Of a stretch of DNA of 64,000 bases, positions 24,301 through 37,372 are shown one piece after another. The notes beneath the pieces were generated by a model. That model ran no database searches. It was given only the letters and a program-made list of their open reading frames with translations, and had not been told where the DNA came from. Origin of the DNA: Polytrichum commune. Taxonomy: Eukaryota; Streptophyta; Polytrichopsida; Polytrichales; Polytrichaceae. The stretch covers positions 20,170,527-20,234,526 of the forward strand of contig OX485808.1 in assembly GCA_950295325.1 (NCBI GenBank). The letters run 5' to 3'. Within the stretch, counting starts at the first letter, position 1. Each line of letters begins with the position of its first letter. Both the position numbers and the translations under genes were made by a program.

Positions 24301-26540
24301 ATTGAAAAAAAATGAGGATTATTGTGCTCGTTAAATGGTCGGACATGTCTTCTCATTGATGTTGACTACTACACTTAGAATGGGTATCATGTTTTGAGCA
24401 CGTAGTCCAATTTGATTTGAAAAACTTTTTTTTTTGGTATCCATACTTGGAATCACACCTAACCACATACCACGTATTTTAAGATAAGGAACCGAATTGG
24501 GCACGTCTACCTTAGACATTGATGCCATCCAATACTTGACTCACAACTAGCTTTGTAACCTAGTGTTGGGTTTACATTTGAGCTCGGTTTGTGCCCAAGG
24601 GAGAAGAGCATCTCTCTCTCTCACTCTCTCTTTCATATCATTGTGTGATTATTGTACTTATATTTATATCGGTCACAATAGATGGAAATACCACAACACC
24701 AATGCACTTGGCCCATCAACTAAATCCGGAACCCAAGTGTTGAGTTCACATACAAGCTCATGCTAAGGCAAGCATGAATGATCACTTGTACTTGACTGAG
24801 TGTTGAATGGTGTCGATTAAGAACGAACATCAAAAAAGTCATGTGTCTAAAAAGGATAGTACTACATGCTCAAAATTTGCTAACCATGTATAGGTTCAAT
24901 AGTCAACAAAAATGGGAAGATGATCATTATCAATAATAGTAAACGAGATCTCTCAATGCGATGATTAAAAATACTCATAATAAATATTCATAAATATGAG
25001 TTTTTTATGAGCACTAATAGCCAAATCTTGGCGAATACTCCATCTAGTGTGAAGAACCAATTTTGAGTCCAGAAACATAGTCCATTTCATATGTGTGTTT
25101 GGGCCCCAAGTTTCTTCTACCTGAAAATAATGTAGGACCACCCTTAGTAGTTGGAAATCGGCCACATATGTTGGCATTACCAAAGCACCAATAAAGATGC
25201 CCTCCCTGAGGGTGCACTCTGCGCACCCAACCAACCAACGAGCATGTGTAGGCCTCCAAAACTCCTTGGCCTCATCTTGCATAGCTCCAAAAGAGGTTGC
25301 ACAAAATGTTCCTTTTGGATGTTTGGGCACAAGTTAATAAGTTAAGGTGAAGGCCAACAAGAGCATAGCCAACATGATGCACCAGTAAATTGTATAAAAA
25401 CAAACAACATGGAGAGCATGGACCTTTGCTTGCATGATGATTGAAATTCTTGTTGTTTTGTTGACTCATCCTTAATAAGTTGGTCTCGCCCTTTTTCATT
25501 TGTCCCAACTTTTCAGCATGGGTCCAACTCGTAACAATACATTGATTGTACTGGACTATATCAATGAGTAGGCGAGGGAATAAAACCAGCAAATACGAGG
25601 CTAATGAAGTTGGTGTTGCTAGTGTTCCACTACAAATAAACATGTCATTTTGGTTGTTGCTAGAGCAAATTTTTCTGAATGTCATGGCATCAACGTGGAA
25701 ATTTACGGCTTACAATTATTAATGGTATCAATGCAGATGCATGGCATAGATGGCCTTTAAACACGGTGTGTTGTCGAGGTGGTTGATTCAAACCGCTTTG
25801 ACTATCACCTTCAAATGGAAATTCACCCCTTGTGGTGCTGTTTTTTTTCCTGTTTCTCTAGCCTAATTTCGGAAGCAGTGAGAATAGAAAAGTAAATGAA
25901 CCAAAAATCTCTAAATCATGTATGTTCAAATAGGCTATTGTCTTGAGATATCATGAAATATTGATTGCAAGGACCATAGCCTGATAGAGAGGGATGTGTA
26001 TTATGAAATTTGGACATGTTGATTGACGGGTATATAGGCTAACATGTGTGAAGTCTCTCTCTCTCTCTCGGCGAGCTTCTTTTTGAGTAAGACAAATATT
26101 TTGACAATATTCTTGGTTTCATAAAGTCTTGCCACTCTCAAGAGAAATCATATTTTCTGGCTCTAGCAATGTATATGTGATTCAACCATAGGACTGTAAG
26201 ACCATCGACTAAATCCTTGAATGATCAAAGTGCATCCAGGGGGACCGTATTGGATCACAATTTCTAATGGTTCATCTCCATGAGTGAATGGTGATAAGAA
26301 TTTGCTTTAAAATATGTCCAAGGAGTGGTTCCTTGGTTTTGGATTATAACCTTGAATAGGATGTTGAACTTCTGCTGAGATTGCAAGCCAAACTAGTCAA
26401 GAAACAACTTTCTGATATACTGAGACTATGGTTTGAAAACAACCTCCCTTCGACATTTGTTAGCTCTCGAGAAAGACGAGAGTGTATGTGATGATCTTAT
26501 GAAATAAACATGTTAGAGGTAAGGCAACTAATTATATGAC
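21334..26540. repeat. Mosaic of old dispersed repeats, no gene
   Basis: Several internal and external similarities. 21645-21830 resembles 41398-41580. 21990-22085 resembles 24030-24120. The GTGTTGGGTTTAY phrase with a flanking CTAGYTYCRTAAC-type block recurs near 22735, 23175 and 24560. 23690-23835 resembles 25180-25345. 24190-24520 resembles 48340-48610. Minus-strand frames at 24965-25330 and 25272-25685 fall in these repeats and carry no recognised motif. Class unknown. Confidence 0.5.
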
Positions 26541-26946
26541 GGTGCCTATCAGTGTTCAAGATTGAAGTCTTCAATGCCCTTCAAACGCAATTTGGCTCTT
26601 CAAAATATACCTCGCTCAAAACAACCCTTCATAACGCAACCCCACATTGAAAATGAAGACGTCACTTGAAGTCCTCAATGTAATATGCCCGTTATAAGAA
26701 CCATCAAACGTAGGGCATTGCCACTACAAGAAGTGGAGTTAGATGGTTGATTCTTAATTCTTCACGTTGTACTAGAAACATGTACCGTCTAATCCATGCA
26801 CAAGTTTAATACGAGTTTTGTATTTCGTTTCCATATTATTGGATCAACATTTTCAATTCGAACCAGCCCTTCAACTGAAGAGCTAAAATTTGAGAACCCT
26901 TCAAAATGAAACTCATACGAGGGCTTCAATCTTGAACATTGGAGCC
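26541..26946. mobile_element. Candidate TIR element, about 406 bases
   Basis: The left end has GTGTTCAAGATTGAAGTC and the right end has CTTCAATCTTGAACATTGG, an inverted pair of about 16-18 bases, with GGTGCC and GGAGCC outermost. No clear target duplication; could be a chance or decayed pair. Confidence 0.45.
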
Positions 26947-26955
26947 TATGTCCGG

Positions 26956-27147
26956 GAAGAACCGGTGGTTAGTTCCATATGAACCGGTTGAGTTTGAGAA
27001 ATAACCGGTTGAAGTTGGAGACTTCAGGAGAGTTACCGATCATTCTCGAGGAATCTACAAAAGAATATACCTCAAATGAATGAAAGCAAAACCGAAAGAT
27101 GTCAACATGTAACCAGCTGGATTTAGAATCACTGGGATCTTGACCGA
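26956..27147 (+). repeat. Dispersed repeat R3, copy b (interrupted by a MITE)
   Basis: Direct relative of 19048-19258; its continuation resumes at 27492 after the MITE (TATGCCCAAAAACTTCCC versus TATGCTCAAAAATCTCCC). Confidence 0.75.
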
Positions 27148-27491
27148 CTACACTAAATAGGTAGATTAGTGTTAGATGAAAATTAGTGTTAGATGCAATA
27201 GTTACCTAAAACACTAATTTTCAACTGATATTACAATTAGTGTTTGAATAGGGTTTGAACAAATTATACCTTTTACGAGGTTCTCATATTCTTCTTCCTT
27301 CAATTCTTCATTCCAAGATTTACAAAATATCGACTAACACTAAATGCGCTCATGTAAATATTTAAAGTTACTACTTGGTACAAATAGTGTTAGAGTTGAC
27401 ATTTAGTGTTCTAACACTATAGAGACAATTTACATTTAGCGTTTTCGTCGACTATTAGTGTTTCCAACACTAATCTACCTATTTAGTGTAG
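27148..27491. mobile_element. CTACA-ended MITE, 344 bases, with empty site known
   Basis: CTACACTAAATAGGTAGATT at the left is matched exactly, inverted, at the right end (23 or more bases, no mismatch). The interior repeats TTAGTGTTAG/CAACACTAA motifs. Its absence from the homologous repeat at about 19242 shows it is a true insertion. Confidence 0.88.
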
Positions 27492-30400
27492 TATGCCCAA
27501 AAACTTCCCAGGCACTCTGTGATTTCCAAATAGTTAGCAGAGTAACTTGGATGTAAGTTATTATTGTGTTAATTCATTGACATAGCATGAGTGGATTTAT
27601 GTTATTGCACTCCAAATGAGGTGATTGTGAGAGAAGATTAGGATGTTGTTCTTGGAAAACTCCCATGCATGACCGGATGGAGACCATAATAGTCTCCTTT
27701 TCAAAGAGACTCGACCTTAGGATTGAGACGATCGAGAATGTTGAACCAACGCCATAGATTATTTACGAACGTGGATCTCGGATTACAAAGACACTGAGGG
27801 GTTGATCAGACCGGCTAGTTCAGACACCATCCGTCAGCATCTCCGGCTCTAATAGTGTGAAAAGTGGTGGGCAAACATCTATTTATGAACATAATCCCCG
27901 GTAATTTCACGGTTGAAACCAGACGGAAAGTTTGGTGTGATCGGGGCATGAGTACTTAAGATCGTTGTTATTTGTAAATTAGGAGGTTGAGGCGTGGGAC
28001 CGAGTTCCACTAAGTAAGAAGTGTGGTCAAGACATTTGCGTGCTAGTAGTATGAATCGTGAATAGAATTGGGGGGTGTGGGTACTTGATGGTCGCCGAGA
28101 TTGAAACTAATTTAGTTCCGGGAATCGTCCTTGTGAGTCGTAAAGGTTTGTCGTCGTGGTACTATGAGAGATTTCTATTTTGAGCATATGATGAGGTTGT
28201 TTACCCATAGTCCGAGTGCTTGTGAATGTGAAGCCCGCGGTTTTCTCCCCTTCACGCTTTGGTAGCCCGGAGGAGGTGAAACGAAACGTCCCCTTGTAAG
28301 ACTATTCGCTTTTGAAGGAAACAAGGAAGACCATAGACTCTAAGCAACAAACAAGGGTAGAATTCGAGTGTGTTGGGGGGTAATGGTATTGATGGGGGGA
28401 AGTTAGGCTTGTCGTGAGATCCACTATAGTGTAATATGCAAAATCGTAGATGTCAAGCTTACCTTTTTCTACTATTGAAGTTGACCACATTGAAGGGCAA
28501 TACTACGCTCGAGGTGGTGGCACTCTTCCTTTTGCAATTGAATTCTCTTTCAATTTGTGCCAAAAGTTGTGAAATACAAAATAGCAGTACCACGAATTTG
28601 GTAGTTAAAGGAATGAATTAAGGTTACGGATTTCCAACCACGGGTAGATCACTCTAAGACATTTTTGTGCATCACGTGCGGCTGGGGTTTTTTTTGTTTT
28701 GGGGCTATTTACCTTCAAGGGTTGAATTAAAGCCTCCCTATAATTACTTAAATTTCAAAAATGGCCCATTTGTTTGCACCCTTCCATTACTTATATTGTC
28801 CAAGTCACTTCAATTTTTTGTACTTTATATTCCTTTTAAGTAATAAAAACTAATATACTTCCTAACGCAATTGACGAGTGTTGAGGGAAAGCATGAAAAT
28901 AAAGAAGGGTGCAAACAGTAATACCATTGCAAATCGAGTTATGAAGAAAACACATAGGAGACCATAGCAAAGTAATACCAATTATCATCCATCCCCGTGA
29001 GTCCTAAACCCGTTTACATACCATACTAAACATACCTTCTAGGATCCTTATCTTCAGCCCCTATATTAATTTTACAAAAAATAATGGCCCACGTTTTATG
29101 TCCATCTAACTTACTTATAATGTGATTGTATACATTTAATGGCCCCTTCATTATTTGGAATTCCTTTATAATTTTTATTTCAAATGATTTTAATCCTCTT
29201 TATATTATGCCGCACGTCGTTTTTAAAATGCACTAAGTGATCTACCCGTGTTTCCAACATGAATTAGGGTATGTCCTATTCAACATCTACTTCACATTTG
29301 CTATCGAAGTTGAGGTCAAAGAGGCTATTGTCATACAACCTAACTAAATCATGAGGTAATCATGGAAATTTGAAAACCTTGGAAGGGTGACCACACTGCC
29401 AATTTAAGTTACACTAAAAAGGTTAATTAATACGAGACTATCAACCACAACAAAGTGCGTTTGGCTTTGGTAAAGAGATGAAAATGGGATACTTCATGCA
29501 AGACTATTGACAAGGTTGTGCCTATCCTTGTGCATTGCACAAGGTCCCATCAAAAGGAAACTCACTACTAGACTATTGCATGGGTGAATAGCGTGAGATT
29601 GATCGACTCTCCCAAATGCATGTATTGTTGTCAATAGGCTCCAAAACCCCTCACTCCTGAAGAATTGTATGAATTGAGTTTAAACCCCAAATACTTTGAA
29701 ATAAGTTTGTGTTTATCCTAAATTAACTTACATGAGGCACCTGGATAATATGAATTCACCTTTTAAGTCTTCCTTGAGTGTTTCCATGGGTTTTTTTCTA
29801 TCCAAAATCTAAAGTATACCCTTCCTTTCTCTAATAACTTTGATGTTTTTGTTTCTGAAGAATTAGACGAGGTTGCAACATTATTTTTTGCCATTGTGAA
29901 TTCACATGTCTAATTAGGCGTTTTTTAAAAAAAAATTTTTTTTTTTGGGGGGGGGGGTTCATTGAATTTTTGGGGAAGTTTAACATTAATAAATTTGATA
30001 GAATAAGCTTGCAAGTTCTAGAGTTTCTTTTTCTTTTTGCATTTTGTAGATGGAAAAATATTCATAAAATGTGCAAATAATATGTTTCAAATGATAGATG
30101 ACATCTAACTAGAATACTATGTGACAACAACATATTGCCTTCAAACAATTCAACAATCACTTGAACACATGCCCCATCATGTCCAATATTTTACAAATAG
30201 TGCTTGAAGTGTTGAGAGTACAACAACTTTTTGAGGTTCACGTGTCCAATATTTATGACATTCCAATCAAAATGCCTAACTCACCAAGGTCTAAAGAAAT
30301 TACACGTTGGACAACAACACGATTAATAAACTCCAAATGTACGGTATAAATAGCTATACATATATACACCGCCATGACTTGTAGAAGTAGAATCATCTTG

Positions 30401-30872
30401 AATAAAATGCTTCAAACATTCTAACAAAGTACATGTCCAATCCACCATAATGAAGGATTTTGTTATCTATTGTTAAAAACTTAAACCGCCTCAAACCAAC
30501 CTTTATTACTATTGTATAAGGCGTGGATGTCCTTAGGGCGTGGAATTAGGGTTTAGGGTTTGCTTCTCAAATTTAGATTGCCCGGGTTCCCTCTGCACGT
30601 GTGAGCTCAAGATCCAAATGCAATGGATTTATACCTTGCAAACTATGTTTTTTGATTTGATTTGATACCACAATTAGGAGTGTTAGATATATGAATGAGC
30701 CTTGTGAGACGCAATGCATACAAATCAACTTAAAAAAAACCCCGGTATAGGTAGCATGTTCTTACCATGTCTCCTTACGTGCATGGAGGGAAGCCAAGGC
30801 CAATTTGAATGTTTGGGTTTGGTTTGTTTTTTGTTTTATACATGGAACGAACCTATGTTGGTTTTCTATCAA
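27492..30872. other. Intergenic, no gene recognised
   Basis: Short ORFs only. A T/A run passing into ten G at about 29930-29957 and a TTTAGGG pair near 30548-30560 are the only notable features. Confidence 0.4.
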
Positions 30873-31095
30873 CTACATTGATTATCCCAATTAGTGTGTG
30901 TTACTATATGGAGCTACGCAATGTTATAAGTTTTTAATGAGAAGGTAATATTGTACCAAGCAAAGTCATTTATGTTTTGTAATGTCCGAACAACCTATTG
31001 AACTTTTGTTAATAAAAATTTGAACTCATGAGTAAGATGTTATTGCACTTTGTACCGTCAAATAGTAACACGCATCGATTGGGACGATCAGTGTA
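30873..31095. mobile_element. CTACA-ended MITE, TTATCCC subfamily, copy 3
   Basis: The left end CTACATTGATTATCCCAATT and the right part AGTAACACGCATCGATTGGG with GATCAGTGTA match copies 1 and 2. About 223 bases, non-coding. Confidence 0.78.
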
Positions 31096-34000
31096 ATTGC
31101 AACAAGTAGATATTGAAATATTACTCGTATGTAAAATGTCATCGTAAAGTTACAACAAGTGGTATAGATTCATATTTCTCAATAAACTAGTCTATTTGTG
31201 TGATCTAATACTTAGTTCGTTGATGTTGTTATCATATGTCATAACAACATCTTATGTTTATGCCTAGGCAAATTAAAAGTCACACTAAATATCTCACTCT
31301 AAATATAAAACCAGCCACCTCATTTGTAGCTTTGGCAAATAGGACCAACATTATTCATTTACCACACTATTTAGTGCACTACGCGTGCATGTCCGCATGG
31401 GCATGCCCACTTTGAAATGGGACCATGATTGACGCCAATACTACAAATAAACGAATCAACATAACTTGTGAGAGCGAGATGACGAAAGCCTCATGCACCG
31501 ATGTCCAATAAAACCGATCTAGCTCCCAATTATAACGATAAACTTTCAATCAACCTTTCCCATATTGCCAAACATAACTTTACGAGTGGGCCCCCACACG
31601 GGTGAAAAGCATCCTCGAGGGTGTATATATGGGCCAAGTTGGGAAGGGGTTTCAATGTGTAAATATAGAGTCAAAGTCTTTGAAAACGCATATGAAACTC
31701 TAGCATATTTTGCGGGTAGTATATAAGTTATTCTAACTTATTATACGAGGGTACGGACCCGATTGAAGAGGTGTCCCGGTTTCGCCATGAACCTCATTCA
31801 TTGGGATCCTCTCGGGATGTGTGAGCCAATCACCCACCATAACCTTGCGGTTTTGTGCATGTACAAGATAAACACACCTTTATAAAATTCTATAAAGCCG
31901 AGGTTCTTTAGTTTGAAATTTCAACATATAGTAACCGATCGGGTAACCTTAGCGCATATTCAATTATTGCGGTTCGCTTTTGAGTGGTGTGGGGTCCCAC
32001 GTCCGCGTTGGATCGCAAGTAAAAAGAGCACATGTGGCGCGATTTTGGGTGTTTCGGATGGTCTTTTTAATATGTTTCTTTGGCTTCGGAATAGAAAACT
32101 ATGTGTGAATAAAGGTGAGTGAACAACTTTATGATGATGATGTTGTTGTTGTTAAGTGGGTGTTGTTCTATTATCCATGCACGTTGAGAACAATGATACG
32201 AGCATCAAATCTTGGTTGTGAAGCGTGCATTGATATTGGGGCATTTTGGGAGGCATTTGATGAGAATGGAGCATCGATGAATAACTTATGAGTCTTAAGT
32301 CGACGAGAATGGAGCATCAATGTAAGCCTTATGAGTGTTGACTTAATGAGGATGGATGGGTCTTAACTCTTCTTTCTTTGAAAATAATGAATCCCCTCTT
32401 CGGATTACCCCAATTCTCCTAGGAATTTCAAACACCCAGTTATTACAAGATGGATACCCAATTCGAGTCGCGGTCAAATTTGAGCAAACAATACAATCAT
32501 ATTTAAACTTGTGCCTTTTATGATGTCCATTATTAGATCCACACTTACCCACTCGCCACTCGAATATAGGTGCTTAATTATAATACGCTGTTGAATGAGA
32601 CTTGAGGTTGAGGCATCTATAACCGATAAAAATAAGAGAGTTTCCATTTGTTTAGAAGGAGTAACAGCGAGGAATTGTTTTTTTTCTCTTACCAAGGGAA
32701 ACAAATTCTAGGAAGAATGCAAAAGAAATTAATTAATTTTCATGAATTTGGAAATTGCTACAAACTTTGAAGCAGTAAGTTAGTGTAACACATAGTTGAT
32801 CTATAGGCTAACCTATAACTGGTCATCTAAATGCTACTGCTTGGCTACAACAATTGTCGAAACTCCTATGAGGATATAGTAGGGGCGACTATTCCCGATC
32901 AAGACCCTATTGGCGATCTATAGGGTATCATAATTTTGATCAAGGTGGAACCAATAGTGCCATGACACATGTTTTGGTTTTGAGTGCTAAGGTGAGTAGG
33001 AATGAGCGGTTAGTTCAAATTCTCAACATCGGTAATATGTTCAAGCCAACTTTTTTCTTCAAATTTTCACAATAATGTCAATTTAAGGAATATAATTACC
33101 GGAAAATGTGCAATCCTCCTAATTTCTATCTGCCTACACTGGAATTTTTTGCACCACCTTATACTTCTCAGAAGTTGGCACAAAATCTCTCAAGTGATCA
33201 GTTATGGGCACCTCTACTCTAATCGATCATAAGTCGCCACCACACAAACCTTTAACTTCGTTTGCCTAGAAAATGTAAATCTCATCCATGTCGACATTAC
33301 ATGATCTAGTGAGCAGTTAAATGGATTCAGTCGACTATGGATGCCTTGACATTAGGCCCTCTAAACTACCTAAGTGTATAACCGAAGATACGTGGGCAAT
33401 TGTTGATTGCATACTTGGACAAGAATTTGAGTAGCATGATGAAGGAGGAATTTGAAGTGGCGCACAAATGCTTGCGAGGGTGGAACTCCAACCCAATTGG
33501 TTTCCTTCTCCCACTTTTCCCGAGGACTCTTATGCCAAAAAGTAGGTGACCTAATTATGTTCGACGATGCCATGCCCAATCTTGCTCCAAATGTTTTTAA
33601 TGGATTTGGGACGCACAAAGTGGTGGGTTGGCCCCCCCATAAAGATCCTCGATCGCATATCGTCCAAACCCTCCCCTAACCTCCTCTTGGTTGGGAGCCC
33701 TAGAAACGTGTCATGGGATTGAGCAAGGAAACCCCTTTTTCTCAAAAACGAGCCATCATGAAGATGCCTTTAGGAAGGGGGCTTCTTAGAGTCTCGAGTG
33801 TTTGCTTTGCTTTGGACCAATATGTCCTTATTTGATGGCCCTTTTTACAAGCCCACCCCTCAACTTTGATGAGAATGTTTACATGTCGGATACTTTTCTA
33901 GCTTGGAGTGGGTCCAAATCCGCCACGGAAATGCCATGTGAGTACCCAAAGCCCAATAGGGATGGCTCCATAATACCTATTGGCTTCTAATGATGGATTT

Positions 34001-34740
34001 GGTCAAGCATAGTAGCATCACGGTGTTAAGTGCATACTTCATGTGAGTACATTTGCTACGGGGTACATCAAGAAAAAATATGTACATTCTCACTTGAAAT
34101 ACAATAGATAGACGGTGAAAACAATACTCCCATGCGTACATTTTTACCCCCAATTTTGACTTGGAGAGTGCAATTATGTTTCTTAGTACACGTTCATAAT
34201 GCAATTGACTTAAAGTTGACTTTAACAAAATCGTTCCATAAACCATAGGAATTTGCAAACATCCTTTTAAGATAGGTGTATGGCAAAGGGTTTTGCGAGT
34301 TTTGCGACAACCTTGTTTGATCATTCATTGGAGGGTGACGAGCGTCCATCCCAAATAAAAGCTTGGACTATGTGGGTTCTTACTTATATTGCAACTAGAT
34401 TCCACTAGACAAACATCAAAGTTTTTTTATTTGTGCTTTGTATTGTTTTATCTATGTTTCATTCTTAAGCCTACGCATCCAAGAAGCCCTATGTGGGGCT
34501 TGACATGAGGTAAAGTGTGTATTTGAGTTACATGTTAGTTTTAGATAAGTACATGAGAGCAAACCAATGTGAAATCAATTGATTCATAAAGTGCACATAC
34601 TTATATTGGTTAAACTTAAAATCTTTATTAAACTTAAAAACATTGTGTGAAACATTGAAAGGCTCCATGTTGAACATTGAATCAAGAGCTCACATTCTAT
34701 TGAGAGGTTACTCGGGCACCTATTGCGTTATATTCAAGGG
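31096..34740. other. Intergenic and diverged repeats, no gene
   Basis: No recognisable domain in any frame. Overlapping ORFs on opposite strands at 33370-33745 and 33977-34324 look like repeat-derived noise. Confidence 0.4.
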
Positions 34741-36039
34741 CTCACATAGATGCTAATACAAGCTAATGCTTTGGATTTCTACAATCATCCCAAAATGTCT
34801 CCACCCGCACTACACCACTCAAAAGCACATAGAGCCACACAAAAACCACCAACATCAACTCAATCCTCTTTCGAAAAATATAAAGGCCCACATGCCCACC
34901 ATGAAGTCCACACACACACAAAGAAAGTACTCCTATTACTCCTCGTTGTTAATATCTCCACCAAAACACAACAAGAAACAACCCACACCCACATCCCACA
35001 ACTTGCAAACCACAAACAACACACTACCAACTTACAACCTCCTACATACACAAACTTTTCCACGCCATACAATAAAAGCCACCACACTTATACAACCAAG
35101 CACTCACACCTCCCAATCTATAACAAACTTACAAACTTACAAACCTACATAATCTACAACTATCACCTTCCACATCCTCGTCAAATCAGAAGAAGAAAAT
35201 CCCAAATACATACAAACAATAACTTGTGTCATGAACCTACAAACACTCCTTCTCCGAAACACATTACACCTCGAACCATAATATGCTCACCTAACCCACT
35301 TATTTGAACCCTACCTAAACCATCACAACCATACATCTACAACCCATCTGCTAAAACATCTATAAAGACACAACGCCCTACTCCACACACACACACACAC
35401 ACACCCACCCACCCACCACACCACAAACTCTCTACATTTATCACATCAATAAGCTTATTCCCATAAACATGCAACGACCAATTAGCCAACATGATGGACC
35501 CTATAAGCCTCACTATACTCCAAAGACTAAAAAATACAACAACTACTTGCACCCACGGCCTTTCCAATGAACTACCCATACAATAAATCTCATGCCACAA
35601 AGCCCCATCACAAGCCCATCCACCAACCACTTAAATAGCCTACAACATAATCAACCACAAAACTGCCAACCAATACCCCATTAACCTTACCACCCTAACC
35701 CAAGAACTCCCATTCATACACAACAACCTTGTCAAGGAGACTATCAAACTTACCCATCCCATCCGAGAATCCTCACACAAACATCCTATGCCAAGCCACA
35801 TACAACCACCACAAACCCCAACCCCAAACAACACACAACCCACCGCACTTACCATAATTACATAGAACATTGACCACATCAACTCCAAACTTCCCATAAT
35901 CCTAAAACATGTACAAACATACTCATCACCCAAAGAATCCATCCACATCCAAGAAACAAAACATTTGAAAAACAAATCCACCAATTACATAGACGACAAA
36001 TTCATATATATAATAGCACAAATGACATACAAACATGCA

Positions 36040-36500
36040 TAAGATGCCCATTTGCTCCCTACACCCCTAGCAGAGGAGGACTACTCACCGTGATCCACAA
36101 ATCCATATACTCCAAAGATAACATACAAAATATTTTTTCACACCACTCATACTATTTCCATACATTCAAACCATCCAAACACTCAACAAACCCATACAAC
36201 CGATTACAATAATCCACATATACGAGCCAACACAACATAAAGACTTAGTACACCTAATACAAGACTTTAAAAACCACATCAAAGAATCTATAGAAAAATC
36301 CGCTACCTACATTATTTTCTTCAGCAGAGACTTCAACATAGATATACTCCTCAAGGGGACAAACCCAAAACAATACAAATACCATCCAACATAATATAAG
36401 ACCTCAATTGGCACACATTCATCACAAAAATGGGCCTACAACCCATAAGCAACCAAGCAAACTCTCCCACCATGGAGGACACAAGTACATATCCTCAAAT
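36040..36500 (+). pseudogene. LINE endonuclease (exonuclease-endonuclease-phosphatase type) remnant
   Basis: The frame around 36070-36110 reads SRGGLLTVIHK. The frame at 36190-36350 reads through QPITIIHIYEPTQ and SATYIIFFSRDFNIDI. GDFN is the conserved catalytic motif of this nuclease family and here appears as RDFN. Frame breaks separate the pieces and stops follow. Confidence 0.6.
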
Positions 36501-36589
36501 TCTTCCAACAATGCTACAGACGCAATTTTTTTTTTAAATAAATAAATAAAAAACTCAATGCTATGGAAACACATCAAAACAATATTGTA

Positions 36590-37372
36590 TAAACAGGATG
36601 GACCCCTCCCAATAACAAACTACATACTCATAGCCCTAGCAAACACAATATACAAAATTCAACACCAACATCTTCACTGCCCTCTACACCAACTACGAAG
36701 AAAAACATAAACTACTTCATATAGCCAACTAGGTTTTTACCCATAAAGTAGCATCGCACGACAAATACAAATGCTCGTAGCAGCCCTAGGAGATGTTTAT
36801 TACACAAACCAAAACATCCACGCAGCTTACATTGACTTCCGCAACGCATTTGGTTCCATAGATCACGCGTGACTCCTAGCCATAATGGAAGGCGTTGGTT
36901 TTTCCCACACTGCTATCAAAATAATAGGAAATATATCCTCCAGCTCCACCACCTCATTTCAAGGCAACTACTTCATAACCACCCCACCGATTCACATAAG
37001 CCAAGGAACCATACAAGGGGAGACCCTCGGTCCATACCTCTTTATTCTCTTCCTTGAACCCCTCCTAAATTGCTAGAAACTAACTCGCTAGGCTACCACT
37101 TCAAAACATCCCAATGCACATGCACCACAATTGCCTACGAAAACGACCTAGCCCTCCTCATGGACAACATTCACCACATACAACCCCAAATAGAGAAACT
37201 CTACAGATTTGTAGAATGGACACACGTGGACGTAAATCTCACCAAACGTGCCATTACTGGGAGCCCAAACAAAGCCACATTCAAGCCCATAATATTTAAA
37301 GCTTACATACAAGCACAACACATCACACATATAGGGAAACAATTCCCAATCCTATCACAAAATGAACCATAG
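36590..37372 (+). pseudogene. LINE reverse transcriptase domain, inactivated
   Basis: Readable blocks are YILIALANTIYKI (about 36620), RQIQMLVAALGD, AYIDFRNAFGSIDHA (first catalytic Asp block), TTPPIHISQGTIQGETLGPY with LFILFLEPLL, then IAYENDLALLMDNI and NLTKRAITGSPNKA. The catalytic YADD box reads YEND, so one of its two aspartates is lost. In-frame TGA at 36869-36871 and TAG at 37074-37076, plus a TAA upstream, interrupt the frame. The family assignment is secure from motif order. Confidence 0.85.

Noticed and set aside
34750-35307. 185-codon + strand ORF as a gene
   Set aside because: Lies in the G-poor LINE block. The His/Thr/Lys/Asn-rich translation follows from A/C-rich composition and lack of G, and overlapping frames are also open.
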